From Leptospira jelokensis (GTDB lineage Bacteria > Spirochaetota > Leptospiria > Leptospirales > Leptospiraceae), in NCBI RefSeq assembly GCF_004769635.1, contig NZ_RQGH01000026.1:682001-746000 (forward strand): DNA of 64,000 bases. Reading direction: 5' to 3'. Both the position numbers and the translations under genes were made by a program. This document shows, piece by piece, positions 1 through 9,530 of the stretch. Within the stretch, counting starts at the first letter, position 1; each line of letters begins with the position of its first letter. The notes below the pieces were generated by a model. That model made no database searches. It saw only the letters and a list, made by a program, of their open reading frames with translations, and had not been told where the DNA came from.

Positions 1-2141
1 ATTCTGTTGGGAATTTGGACTTAGTATTGAACTTCGCAGAACGTTTGATAGAGGACATGAATCGTTCGATCGCCTACGATAAAATTCGCGAAAAGGTAGT
101 GGTTTTAGAAAACGTATTTGAAGAATCTTTAGACATTCTAATGCAAATTGATCCTACTACCAAACAAATCATCAATGCAAACAAACAAGCGGTTGTTGTG
201 TTGGAATATGCGTTGGATGAAATTATAGGCAAAGAGTTTTCCTTTTTTATGCCCCCGGTGGAAATCGATGAGGATGCAGAGTTCCAAGGAAATTTAATTG
301 AAAGTACGGCACTTCGTTCCAAATCGGGAAGGTTGATCCCAACAGAGTCATCGTTTCGACTTTTTCCTGTAAATGGGAAGATGGCGATTTGGGCAACCTT
401 TCGTGATATTACCGAACGAAAACGTAGCCAAGAACAAGTGAAAAACCAAAAGGCTTTTTATGAATTTATTTTGGATAATTTGGATTCCGACATCGCCGTA
501 TTAAATTCAAATTTCGAATATGAATACACAAACCCAGTATTTTTAACCAACAAAGAAATTCGTAAGTGGTTGTACAAAAAAACTGATGCAGACCTTGCTG
601 AAAAATTAGATTTATCACCTGAATTTTACGAAACGAGAAGAAAATATTTAGAGGTTGCAGCGAAAGAAAATGAGATTGTTGAGTTTGAAGAACTCATCCA
701 AGATCACAATGACAAAGTAACCTATTTACTCAGAAAGTACATTCCAATTGATGATTCGGATACAACGCAAAAACGATTCATTAGTTTTGGCGTAGACATC
801 ACAGAACGAAAACTTTCCGAAGAAAGGATCACCTATCTTGCGTATTACGATGCATTGACAGGTTTGTCCAATCGTACTTTGTTTATCGATCATGCCAACC
901 AAGCTTTAAAAAATCATAAATCTACAGAAACCCTTTTAGCGTTTTATTTTTTCGATATCGATAACTTTAAATTCATCAATGATAGTTTAGGCCATACAAA
1001 GGGTGACATTCTTTTACAAATGGTTGGAGCAAGGCTCAAACGAGTGATGACAGAAGTGGATACTGTAGCTCGCTTTGGTGGGGATGAGTTTGCCATTTTA
1101 AAGGTTGATGTTCCAAATAAAAGTGCCGCCGCAGAGTTTGCACAAAAAATATTAGATATCTTAAGCCAACCCTTTCATATCATGGGTCGTGACTTGTTTA
1201 CGACGATCAGTATGGGAATTGCCCTCTCTCCAAATGATGGCATCACCTCAGCTGAATTATTAAAAAACTCCGATATGGCCATGTACAAAGCAAAAGAACT
1301 TGGTCGTAATAATTATAAATTTTACACCAACGAACTCATTTTACGTTCTGAAAAACGTTTGTACATTGAAAACTCACTACGAAAAGCGATCCAAAACGAA
1401 GAATTAATTTTATTCTTCCAACCAAAAATTTCTACGATCACAAATCAAGTTTGTGGAGCAGAAGCCCTCATTCGATGGAAACACCCAGAACGAGGTTGGG
1501 TTCCACCGATTGAGTTTATTCCCGTAGCAGAAGACTCAGGGATCATCGAAAGGATTGGGGATTGGGTTTTGGAAGAGGCATGCCGTTTGAAAAAAGAATG
1601 GTGTGAGATGAAGTTACCAAGTTTTCCATTAAGCGTCAATGTGAGTGGTAAACAATTAGCAAGATCCAATTGGTCACACCGTGTGCAAGCTACCATCTTA
1701 CAATATGGAATCAATCCAGAAGAAATCGAATTGGAACTCACGGAAAGTTCCATCATGGAAAATCCTGAAAAAAGTATAGAGGCATTTGAATACCTTTCTG
1801 AGTTAGGAATCAAAGTTTCGATTGATGATTTTGGTACTGGTTATAGTTCACTGAGTTACTTAAAAAAAATTGATGCTGATGTAATTAAAATTGATAGGTC
1901 TTTCGTTGTAGATTTAGAACTCAATGAAGATGACAGAGCGATTTGTAAGGCCATTATCAATATGGCCCATTCTCTTGGTTTAGAAGTGATTGCAGAAGGT
2001 GTCGAAAATGCAGCACAAAGGGATTTGTTGCATGATTTGGGATGCCATATGATCCAAGGTTACCTTTATAGCAAACCTCTGCCTGCAGAAGAATTTGTTG
2101 CCTTTGTAAAAAAATTTAACGAATCCACAAAAACAAAATAG
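1..2141 (+). CDS. PAS-GGDEF-EAL cyclic-di-GMP signalling protein, 5' end outside window
   Basis: The frame is open from the first bases of the window. The first possible start (TTG at 15) has no ribosome site, so the gene very probably begins upstream and its N-terminus is missing. Counting from that TTG, two PAS-like sensor segments occupy roughly residues 30-270, each ending in an 'ITERK' linker. A GGDEF domain follows with an intact GGDEF signature near residue 355, then an EAL domain with EAL near 483 and the downstream DDFGTGYSSL and EGVE motifs. The inhibitory RxxD site five residues before GGDEF is absent (the spot reads TEVD). Both catalytic signatures look intact, so it could make or degrade c-di-GMP; which activity dominates cannot be read from the sequence. 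No membrane segment is visible in the part present. Confidence 0.9.
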   Translation, partial: SVGNLDLVLNFAERLIEDMNRSIAYDKIREKVVVLENVFEESLDILMQIDPTTKQIINANKQAVVVLEYALDEIIGKEFSFFMPPVEIDEDAEFQGNLIESTALRSKSGRLIPTESSFRLFPVNGKMAIWATFRDITERKRSQEQVKNQKAFYEFILDNLDSDIAVLNSNFEYEYTNPVFLTNKEIRKWLYKKTDADLAEKLDLSPEFYETRRKYLEVAAKENEIVEFEELIQDHNDKVTYLLRKYIPIDDSDTTQKRFISFGVDITERKLSEERITYLAYYDALTGLSNRTLFIDHANQALKNHKSTETLLAFYFFDIDNFKFINDSLGHTKGDILLQMVGARLKRVMTEVDTVARFGGDEFAILKVDVPNKSAAAEFAQKILDILSQPFHIMGRDLFTTISMGIALSPNDGITSAELLKNSDMAMYKAKELGRNNYKFYTNELILRSEKRLYIENSLRKAIQNEELILFFQPKISTITNQVCGAEALIRWKHPERGWVPPIEFIPVAEDSGIIERIGDWVLEEACRLKKEWCEMKLPSFPLSVNVSGKQLARSNWSHRVQATILQYGINPEEIELELTESSIMENPEKSIEAFEYLSELGIKVSIDDFGTGYSSLSYLKKIDADVIKIDRSFVVDLELNEDDRAICKAIINMAHSLGLEVIAEGVENAAQRDLLHDLGCHMIQGYLYSKPLPAEEFVAFVKKFNESTKTK

Positions 2142-2153
2142 CCGAAATTTAGG

Positions 2154-3128
2154 ATGATGGTCCGTACAATTTCGATCTTATCATTTATCCTATTTTTTGT
2201 CCAAGCTGTCCCTGCGGAATCTCGTGAAGTCAAAAAGAAATCACCGAAACAGGTAACATCACAAGGGAATTACTTCGTTAAAAAGGAAGAAAAAAACTTT
2301 TCCTTATTGATGGAAGCCCGTCGTTTCACTCGAGGTGAAGTTATTTTTTTACGACTCACTCCAAAAGATAAAAAATGGATCAATGAATCATACAAGGTCA
2401 GCTGGTTAGGGAAAGATGTAATTCTTACCAAACGCGAAAGTAGTATGATCGCTTTTTTACCAATTTCACCTGATACACCAGCTGGTGCCATGACCTTAGA
2501 AATTGTATCAAAAATCTTTTTTGTGAAACGTGGGCAAAAACAATACCAAATCATTTTAGAACCCACAAAATTCCAAGTGATCAAAAAAAACCAACAAATC
2601 AAAGTGGATGAAAAATTTGTTACAAAGGAACTTCCAAAAGAAATTTTAGATTTTATCCAAGAATGTAAAAATGCAAAAGAATTAGCGTTTGCTAAATCAA
2701 GTCCGTTACAATTCCAAAAGAATTTTAAAAATCCGTTAGAATCAATTTTTATCACTAGTAAATTTTATGTTAGGCGAGACTACAATAATAAACAAGGTAG
2801 GCCCCATGGAGGTGTGGATTTTCGGGGAAAAACGGGAACACCCATTTATGCAATCCAAGATGGAACAGTTGTTTTGGCCCAAAAAACATATTACGAAGGA
2901 AATTTTACAATCATTGATCATGGAAATAAAATATTCACGTTTTATATGCACCAAGATGAAATCAAAGTGAAGGCCGGAGATGTAGTGAAACAAGGCCAAC
3001 AAATTGGAACCGTTGGATCAACAGGGATGTCAACCGGACCACATTTGCACTTGGGAGCAAAGATCAACGGAGTGTTAGTTGATCCGCTTTCCCTCATTGC
3101 ATTACAGTCGATTTCGGAATCGAATTGA
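2154..3128 (+). CDS. M23 family peptidase (LytM-type), exported
   Basis: 324 residues with an N-terminal signal peptide (hydrophobic segment about residues 5-20, ending near VPAES). The N-terminal half has no recognised domain and may be a periplasmic scaffold. The C-terminal third is a LytM/M23 zinc endopeptidase domain with HxxxD (His218, Asp222) and HLH (His297-His299) ligands, so the enzyme should be catalytically competent and cut peptidoglycan cross-bridges in the periplasm. It starts 12 bases after the c-di-GMP gene and may be co-transcribed with it. Its 3' end overlaps the convergent membrane-protein gene by 27 bases. Confidence 0.9.
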   Translation: MMVRTISILSFILFFVQAVPAESREVKKKSPKQVTSQGNYFVKKEEKNFSLLMEARRFTRGEVIFLRLTPKDKKWINESYKVSWLGKDVILTKRESSMIAFLPISPDTPAGAMTLEIVSKIFFVKRGQKQYQIILEPTKFQVIKKNQQIKVDEKFVTKELPKEILDFIQECKNAKELAFAKSSPLQFQKNFKNPLESIFITSKFYVRRDYNNKQGRPHGGVDFRGKTGTPIYAIQDGTVVLAQKTYYEGNFTIIDHGNKIFTFYMHQDEIKVKAGDVVKQGQQIGTVGSTGMSTGPHLHLGAKINGVLVDPLSLIALQSISESN

Positions 3129-4148
3129 ACTCAAAAATTCACGGATGACTTGTTCGTGAATTTCACCTTTCTCTAGGTTTTCAGTAATGTGTAATAAAAG
3201 TTTGTCGTGACTTGCGTTTTCGAAAATCATAAATCCCGTTTTGGAATACCGTGGTCTCATTAAATCATAAAATGTCCAAAACTTAGAAAATAAGATAAAA
3301 TCCTGAATTTCTTTTTGTTGGATCTCTTGTAAGTCTTCGATGTCACCTTTACTCACTTGGATCTGTAAAAATTCTGAAAACTCTTGGAAAGCTTGTTCTT
3401 TTTGGAATCCAACATAATCTGGAAAATAAAAAATCCTAACAAAAGGATACCTTTCTGCATCATGATCACTAAAAGAAAGTAATCCAGCGATTTGACCAAC
3501 TCCCGTTTTGTTTTCCATACTGAGATCTTCCGGTTTGTAAAAAAACATTCCTTCCGGTAAAGTAAAACCAATTTGAAGTTCTTCATTCCAATAATTGTTG
3601 TTCTCTGTGACTTCCCATTTGTTTAAATCTTTTTCTTCAATATGGTATTTGTTTTTGAATAAAAGATAGGCTGAGTATATTTCAGCACCTTGTAATGACT
3701 TAAAGGATATGAGAGCATTACTTGCCACGAGACAAAATGCTAACAACAATCTTGCATATTCGGTAAGTTGGAGGATGCGGATAAAAAAAGCGATAGTGAT
3801 GAATAAAAATAAAAATACCGTTCCTGCTTCAAAAGCTAAAATTTCTGTTAGCCATAATGCAAAAATAAAAAGGACTAAAACACCGATTTCAATGAAAGGG
3901 TGAAAGGTTTCCTTCCAATACAATTGGATCAAATACAAACTAAAGTAGGTAATCAAAAGTCCTACAACAAGGGATATGAGACACAAAACAAAGATATAAT
4001 GCCAAGGAAGGTGAGATTCGTGGTAAATAAAAAATGGGACCACAAGCACGGTGTAAAGGAGGAGCAGATTTCTAGTGGTGCTAGGTGAGAAAAATTGAGT
4101 GAAGAAACCACTTGCCTGATTTTTGATTTTGCTTAGTATTTGGTTCAT
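3102..4148 (-). CDS. Membrane protein of unknown function
   Basis: 348 residues. The N-terminal half contains about five or six hydrophobic segments between residues 25 and 165; the C-terminal half is soluble and mixed alpha/beta in appearance, probably on one side of the membrane. I do not recognise the family. The start codon ATG (4148-4146) overlaps the ATG of the divergent gene by two bases within CATG, so each gene's 5' signals must lie inside the other gene. No clear Shine-Dalgarno sequence is visible. Its 3' end overlaps the M23 peptidase gene in the opposite direction. Confidence 0.7.
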   Translation of the reverse strand: MNQILSKIKNQASGFFTQFFSPSTTRNLLLLYTVLVVPFFIYHESHLPWHYIFVLCLISLVVGLLITYFSLYLIQLYWKETFHPFIEIGVLVLFIFALWLTEILAFEAGTVFLFLFITIAFFIRILQLTEYARLLLAFCLVASNALISFKSLQGAEIYSAYLLFKNKYHIEEKDLNKWEVTENNNYWNEELQIGFTLPEGMFFYKPEDLSMENKTGVGQIAGLLSFSDHDAERYPFVRIFYFPDYVGFQKEQAFQEFSEFLQIQVSKGDIEDLQEIQQKEIQDFILFSKFWTFYDLMRPRYSKTGFMIFENASHDKLLLHITENLEKGEIHEQVIREFLSSIRFRNRL

Positions 4149-4779
4149 GTCGGCGATTACAGACTTCTTTCAAAAAATCCAAAACCAAATTGTTGAAATC
4201 CAAACAACCATCAACCAGATCAAAACGAGTTGGGAGAATTTTCAAAAGTTTTGGGATTTGTTTTTTACTTTAGTCCCTTGGGAAGTTCTCCTTTTACTTA
4301 TCTTTTCTGTCATCCTCCTTTCTATTTTTAACTCCATCTCTCCGAGTACACCAAAGGCCAATTTGACTCTGGCAGTCGTATTCCTCGCATTCCTTTGGGT
4401 TTATTTTTGGGGTTTGTTTTCCAAAGAAGTTTCCTATGGTAAGGTAATCATTGCTTCGTTGTACATCCTTGTGCCACTGCATGCTGTTGGTGTCAGCATG
4501 TGGCTTTATGGTTTTGGCAAAAAAATCTATTGGAAAAAAAGAAGGATTTCACCCAAAACTTGGGATTCGGCCCTCCACCAAGTTTCATCGGATTACCACC
4601 AACTGATGGGAAAGCTACATGGATTTCACAACTCAATCCACGAAAATCATGAATCGATTGGAAAAGACATCCAACAATTGGAATCCTCCTTACAAGGGAT
4701 CAAATCCTTGTTAAACAAAAAACAATTATTGGATGACCAAGCGGAGTACCAAAACGAGGTACCAAAAGGTACCTCCTAA
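4147..4779 (+). CDS. Membrane protein of unknown function
   Basis: 210 residues from the ATG at 4147; a TTG at 4123 would add eight residues but has no ribosome site. Amphipathic N-terminus (residues 1-40, possibly coiled coil), three hydrophobic segments between about residues 45 and 125, then a basic stretch and a C-terminal soluble helical tail (about 140-205) with coiled-coil character. No family recognised. The topology suggests an inner-membrane protein with a cytoplasmic coiled coil. It is divergent from, and overlaps by two bases, the start codon of the preceding leftward membrane protein. Confidence 0.65.
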   Translation: MSAITDFFQKIQNQIVEIQTTINQIKTSWENFQKFWDLFFTLVPWEVLLLLIFSVILLSIFNSISPSTPKANLTLAVVFLAFLWVYFWGLFSKEVSYGKVIIASLYILVPLHAVGVSMWLYGFGKKIYWKKRRISPKTWDSALHQVSSDYHQLMGKLHGFHNSIHENHESIGKDIQQLESSLQGIKSLLNKKQLLDDQAEYQNEVPKGTS

Positions 4780-4791
4780 TAAAATTCCCAA

Positions 4792-5847
4792 TCAATCCAT
4801 CGTCATTAAATTCTTTCCACCAATTACTTTAGGAAAGAATCCAAATGGGAATTGTGTATCATGATCATGAGCAGGGATCACCTTTAGATTCGGATTTACG
4901 TTCAGCAGTTCATGCACCCGGGCAATTTCTGTTCCCAGTTCTTTCACATCATAATCCACAATCCATCTTGCGCCTCTTGGTTTGTGTTTAAGTTCTACAA
5001 ACCCTTCTTTTCTCCAGACGATATCGCCTGTTAAAAAAAACACTTCACCATTTTCTGTGTGTAAAAACAAACCAACGGAACTTTCACTATGGCCTTTCAT
5101 TGGCACAAAGACGGCCGTTCCATCACCAAACCAATCTAAACTTTTCGCATAAGTAGCATAAGGTGTATCGCTGAATTGAAGGTGATCCCATTTCACTGCC
5201 TTTCCATCATACTGTGATGGAATGTAACCAAGTTCAATTTTTGCATGATTCAACTCATCTTTTCCACTATGGATCTTGGCATTTGGAAAGTCTTTTAATC
5301 CACTAGCATGGTCCCAATGCAAATGAGAAAAAAATACATCGCGAATGGTTTCGGGATCATTTCCATTGGATTCTAATTGTGACTTTGCTGTTTCGATGAG
5401 TTTGTATTCCATCAAAACTTTTAGATAAAAGGGAAACATAGCAAACTGATCTTTGATTTGGGTTCCAAGTCCTGTATCAAATAAAAAATTCCCTTTTGGG
5501 TGTTGGATGAAAAATGCTGAATGGTTGACCGTCACAAGTTTAATAACCGATCCTCCTTCGATGACAAAGGCCTCTAAGGTCTTTGCTTCCCCTGTTTTCA
5601 AAATGGAAAAAACCAAATTAGAATTTGTTTTTGGTTTGGGAATCAGATTGGAATCTTTGTTAGGTTTCGATTGGTCCGATTGGTTACGACCGTCTTTGTT
5701 TTTTGTTAGATTTTCTTCTGATTGAGAAGTTTTTATTGGATTGGATTGGATTTTTTCATTCGGATATCCCAAAAAGTATACAATAAAACTGGTAATTGCA
5801 CCAAATACCAATAAAGTGACGATTTTTGATTTTGAGATTGTTTTCAT
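4792..5847 (-). CDS. Metallo-beta-lactamase-fold hydrolase, membrane-anchored or exported
   Basis: 351 residues. A hydrophobic segment at about residues 9-27 is followed by a low-complexity Lys/Asn/Ser linker to residue 75, so the enzyme is probably tethered to the inner membrane and faces the periplasm. The catalytic domain carries the MBL ligands HLHWDH (175-180), His253 in GHS, Asp275 in TGD and His327 near PAHDHD. Spacing and motifs resemble quorum-quenching lactonase-like MBL proteins, but the substrate cannot be named. It lies 13 bases downstream of a TetR-family gene on the same strand and is probably controlled by it. Confidence 0.85.
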   Translation of the reverse strand: MKTISKSKIVTLLVFGAITSFIVYFLGYPNEKIQSNPIKTSQSEENLTKNKDGRNQSDQSKPNKDSNLIPKPKTNSNLVFSILKTGEAKTLEAFVIEGGSVIKLVTVNHSAFFIQHPKGNFLFDTGLGTQIKDQFAMFPFYLKVLMEYKLIETAKSQLESNGNDPETIRDVFFSHLHWDHASGLKDFPNAKIHSGKDELNHAKIELGYIPSQYDGKAVKWDHLQFSDTPYATYAKSLDWFGDGTAVFVPMKGHSESSVGLFLHTENGEVFFLTGDIVWRKEGFVELKHKPRGARWIVDYDVKELGTEIARVHELLNVNPNLKVIPAHDHDTQFPFGFFPKVIGGKNLMTMD

Positions 5848-5860
5848 GTTTTTTTACCCT

Positions 5861-6436
5861 TTAATTTTGTTTTAACAAACTTTCTGCTGTTTTCTCTGCC
5901 ATTCGCAACGGTTCCGGCGATCTTTGTAATTTGGAAAGCAATAACGCTCCTTCCCATAAAGAGAGGATGGAAAGCGAAAGGTTTTTTGCCACCCGTGTAC
6001 TGTAACCATTGGATACCAAATAGGTTTCAAACGTTTTCAACCAAAGGTTGTAAACTTCCTGGCAGGCTTTGGCAACGATGATTGATTTGCCGGCTGTTTC
6101 CATGGCAGTGGTTGCAATGGGACAACCTTTTTTGTAATCACTGGAAACAATCCTTTCTTCCAGAGCATGAAATACTTGTTTAATGGCATTCGATGGATTT
6201 CCACTGTTTGCAAAGACTGAAAGGAAAAATTGATTTAACTGTGTTCCAGAATATTCAATTGCAAGGCTTGTGAGTTCCTCCTTCCCTCCTGGGAAGTGGA
6301 AATAAAGAGAACCTTTCGGTGTTCCTGTTTCTTTCCCAAGTTCCGTTAGACCAGTTGCTTCATACCCAGAACCTTCCAAAAGTGAAGCCATCACTTCGAT
6401 CATCTTTTGTTTGGTATCAAATCCTTTTTTGCCCAC
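5861..6436 (-). CDS. TetR family regulator, LmrA/YxaF-like
   Basis: 191 residues. The N-terminal TetR helix-turn-helix spans about residues 8-55 (recognition region around TPKGSLYFHF). The C-terminal ligand domain has the KGCPIATTA-type motif seen in the LmrA/YxaF branch of TetR regulators. It is the first gene of a two-gene leftward operon with the MBL hydrolase 13 bases downstream. A GACCGGTC palindrome 26 bases upstream of its start is a plausible autoregulatory operator. Assignment to the subfamily is from recall of the motif and was not checked by search. Confidence 0.85.
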   Translation of the reverse strand: MGKKGFDTKQKMIEVMASLLEGSGYEATGLTELGKETGTPKGSLYFHFPGGKEELTSLAIEYSGTQLNQFFLSVFANSGNPSNAIKQVFHALEERIVSSDYKKGCPIATTAMETAGKSIIVAKACQEVYNLWLKTFETYLVSNGYSTRVAKNLSLSILSLWEGALLLSKLQRSPEPLRMAEKTAESLLKQN

Positions 6437-6461
6437 AAAACCTATGTCTAAATAAATAATA

Positions 6462-6469
6462 GACCGGTC
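6462..6469. promoter_or_regulatory. Candidate TetR operator GACCGGTC
   Basis: Perfect 8-base palindrome in the context ATAGACCGGTCAAC, upstream of the TetR gene. From general knowledge, LmrA/YxaF-type repressors bind sites built around AGACCGGTCT-like cores, which this matches on the left side. Read on the minus strand, a TTGACC -35-like hexamer overlaps it, which would suit repression. No good -10 is obvious. Confidence 0.5.
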
Positions 6470-6639
6470 AACATAAAAAATGGACCCATCGAATTTCTAG
6501 AGGAGCTGAGGTCGATTAGGATTCCAAAAAAGAGACCAAGCGACCAAACCAAGGGTTGGGAACGGGTAGAAAATTAGGGTTTCGTAAGAATGCAATTCAT
6601 AGGCATTCAGAATCTACTTTTCAGTTCGAATAAATCTCA

Positions 6640-6668
6640 TTGTTTTTTTGAGACTAGGCCGATACAGT
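6640..6668 (+). promoter_or_regulatory. Weak candidate promoter of fliG
   Basis: TTGTTT (6640-6645), 17-base spacer, TACAGT (6663-6668), placed 26 bases upstream of the fliG ATG. Matches to the sigma-70 consensus are only partial (3 of 6 and 4 of 6). The same stretch contains GCCGATAC (6658-6665), which resembles a sigma-28 -10 box, but no TAAA lies at the required distance. Confidence 0.25.
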
Positions 6669-6694
6669 AAGTAGTACGGATTTCGGGACGAAGT

Positions 6695-7708
<1,014 letters not shown>

Positions 7709-7722
7709 GCCACAAGGGGTTT

Positions 7723-8211
7723 TTAACTATTACGGTTGCTAAACTTTCCCCATTTTGGTGGGAATTCGACAAGTGCATCTTTGGGGTTAATTTCCCCACG
7801 TTCCAATTTTTGGTTTAGGGTAATGAGTTTGTGCAAACTTCCCATGGAAAAGGAAAGTTCGGTCACATCAAAATCATCCAACCTCACCTTTGCATTCCGG
7901 CAGAATAATTTTAATTCGGAAAGGATGAGGGTCACCCGGGCATTGGCATACCTTGCCACGATCTCTTCAAATTCTTCCTCATTAAAGAACTCTCTTTCTA
8001 AATCGTAATCAAATTCGTTCCGGATCAAATCAATGAGTGAAAGTCCGAGTTCCTTCGCTACCAAAACGACATAATCAAATTTGGATCGCATCCAATCTTC
8101 GGTTTCCAATAACTCAATGGCTGATCTTGGAATATTCAATTTTTCTGATAATTGAATGCGTGTGAGGTTTCGACGTTCTCTATAATTTCTGAAATGGTTA
8201 ACTTTTTCCAT
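7723..8211 (-). CDS. Helix-turn-helix (XRE-like) regulator with C-terminal extension
   Basis: 162 residues from ATG 8211. An upstream TTG at 8220 would add three residues but sits inside the GGAG ribosome site (8218-8215). Residues about 8-65 form a Cro/C1-type helix-turn-helix (RRNLTRIQLSEKLNIPRSAIELLE region). The acidic C-terminal half (70-162) is not recognised. Its upstream region carries the 11-base palindrome CGTTAATAACG (8238-8248) and two copies of AACGTTC (8245-8251 and 8267-8273), possible autoregulatory sites. DNA binding is inferred from the motif only. Confidence 0.75.
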   Translation of the reverse strand: MEKVNHFRNYRERRNLTRIQLSEKLNIPRSAIELLETEDWMRSKFDYVVLVAKELGLSLIDLIRNEFDYDLEREFFNEEEFEEIVARYANARVTLILSELKLFCRNAKVRLDDFDVTELSFSMGSLHKLITLNQKLERGEINPKDALVEFPPKWGKFSNRNS

Positions 8212-8257
8212 GTGCTCCAAAAAAATTTTAAAAAAACCGTTAATAACGTTCTAAAAA

Positions 8258-8371
8258 GGCTCCAAAAACGTTCCCAACGGTTTGGAAGAATAAGATTCGC
8301 ATGGATAAGGTTGACTTAGATTGGGAAATCTGCGTTAGGCTGAAATTACGCTAAATTTCCTTTCTGGAGCC
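8258..8371 (+). ncRNA. Candidate structured leader RNA or riboregulator
   Basis: In the 360-base gap between the XRE gene and the phosphodiesterase gene, GGCTCCA (8258-8264) is complementary to TGGAGCC (8365-8371), closing a domain of about 114 bases. Inside it a nested hairpin can form from GGAAAT (8323-8328) with ATTTCC (8355-8360), enclosing GCGT/ACGC. The 3' side of the closing helix overlaps the 5' arm of the terminator at 8367-8408, so the two folds exclude each other, as in an attenuator or riboswitch. I recognise no known aptamer motif. No comparative evidence is available here. Confidence 0.35.
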
Positions 8372-8408
8372 ACCACCGATGTTACCGTAGGTGGTGTGCT
8401 CGTTTTTT
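8367..8408 (+). terminator. Rho-independent terminator
   Basis: GAGCCACCACC (8367-8377) pairs with GGTGGTG-T-GCTC (8390-8401; one bulged T) around a 12-base loop and is followed by GTTTTTT (8402-8408). This is a canonical intrinsic terminator for rightward transcription. No rightward gene lies just upstream, so it ends either a small RNA or an attenuated leader of the phosphodiesterase gene at 8574. Confidence 0.6.
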
Positions 8409-8573
8409 CCATCCTTTTCTAATCAGAAGGTGGCAAAAGCAGATAAAAAGAAAGGGAAGTTCCCCATTCGCCGAAACCCATCCCCTTCCATTTTTTTTCT
8501 AAAATCGAATCTTTTTTCTTACTTGATGCAATAAAATCGTAAGGTGGAATTTTGCCCAAGTAGGGTAACTTTG

Positions 8574-9530
8574 ATGAAATTGATCCGTTCGTTGTCTCCA
8601 ATCTACATCTTTGTAGGTTTGATGAGTTTGTTGTTTGTGAATTGTGCCAGTGTCGAAACTCCCAATCGTTTGCGTAAGGACATCGACTTACAAGGCCACC
8701 GCGGGGCACGTGGTTTAAAACCTGAAAATACATGGCCTGCTTTTGAAGAAGCCATCAAATATAAAATGGTGACTTTGGAATTGGATACCGTTTTGACAAA
8801 AGACAAACGTATCGTCATCCATCATGATTCTGAAACAAACCCTGTCATTTGCCAAAATGCAGATGGATCAGAGATCCAAAAAAAATCATTATATGAACTT
8901 ACTCTTGCCGAATTGCAAGCGTTAGACTGTGGTTCCAAACAAAATCCTAATTTTCCAAAACAAGTTCCAGTTCCCGGAACCAAGTTATTGTCCTTAGAGG
9001 AATTTTTTGAATTGGTCCAAAAACACGAAAAAAAATCCAAAGAAGTGTATGAATTTAATATCGAAACTAAATTTCCAGATGATGGATCTGCCTCTGACGG
9101 TTTGGTAAAAGAACATACGGAAAAATTAATTCAGATCATCGAGAAATTCAAAGTGGTAGATCGTTCAACAATCCAATCCTTTGATTTACGAACGCTTTCT
9201 GTTTCGAAACAAAAAAATCCAAAAATCAAAACCAGCGCTCTTTTTGTTCCTACCTATTTCCAAGGATTTCTAATGACCATTGGATTTGGGAATGGGTATC
9301 GCGAATCCATCATTACAAAAGCAAAAGACAAACAAGCGGATATCATATCCCCTTATTTTTTATATGTAACACCCAAGTTTGTGAAATCATCACATGATAA
9401 AGGGCTTTTGGTGATCCCTTGGACTGTGAATGCAGAAAAAGAAATGAATCGATTGGTTTCTTGTGGGGTGGATGGGATCATTTCAGATTATCCTGATCTG
9501 TTAGATAAAGTGGTCGTTAGAAAAAACTAA
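8574..9530 (+). CDS. Glycerophosphodiester phosphodiesterase, lipoprotein
   Basis: 318 residues from ATG 8574; an in-frame GTG at 8544 would add ten residues with no signal function. The N-terminus is a lipoprotein signal with lipobox LLFVNC (Cys24). The GDPD domain starts with GHRGARGLKPENTWPAF, followed by the ELD metal-binding pair and a general HHD motif, and ends with the VNAEKEM/GVDGIISDYPD segment typical of the family. It should hydrolyse glycerophosphodiesters to glycerol-3-phosphate in the periplasm or at the outer membrane. The gene has a long 5' region holding the candidate leader RNA and terminator. Its stop overlaps a convergent lipoprotein gene by four bases. Confidence 0.92.
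   Translation: MKLIRSLSPIYIFVGLMSLLFVNCASVETPNRLRKDIDLQGHRGARGLKPENTWPAFEEAIKYKMVTLELDTVLTKDKRIVIHHDSETNPVICQNADGSEIQKKSLYELTLAELQALDCGSKQNPNFPKQVPVPGTKLLSLEEFFELVQKHEKKSKEVYEFNIETKFPDDGSASDGLVKEHTEKLIQIIEKFKVVDRSTIQSFDLRTLSVSKQKNPKIKTSALFVPTYFQGFLMTIGFGNGYRESIITKAKDKQADIISPYFLYVTPKFVKSSHDKGLLVIPWTVNAEKEMNRLVSCGVDGIISDYPDLLDKVVVRKN

Noticed and set aside
6658..6665. GCCGATAC upstream of fliG as a sigma-28 -10 element
   Set aside because: The only TAAA nearby (6631-6634) is 23 bases away instead of about 15, so the flagellar-sigma promoter is not supported.
8454..8498. GGGAAG...CTTCC hairpin with T8 run as a second terminator before the phosphodiesterase gene
   Set aside because: Only five or six pairs with a loop of about 25 bases; too weak beside the convincing terminator at 8367-8408.
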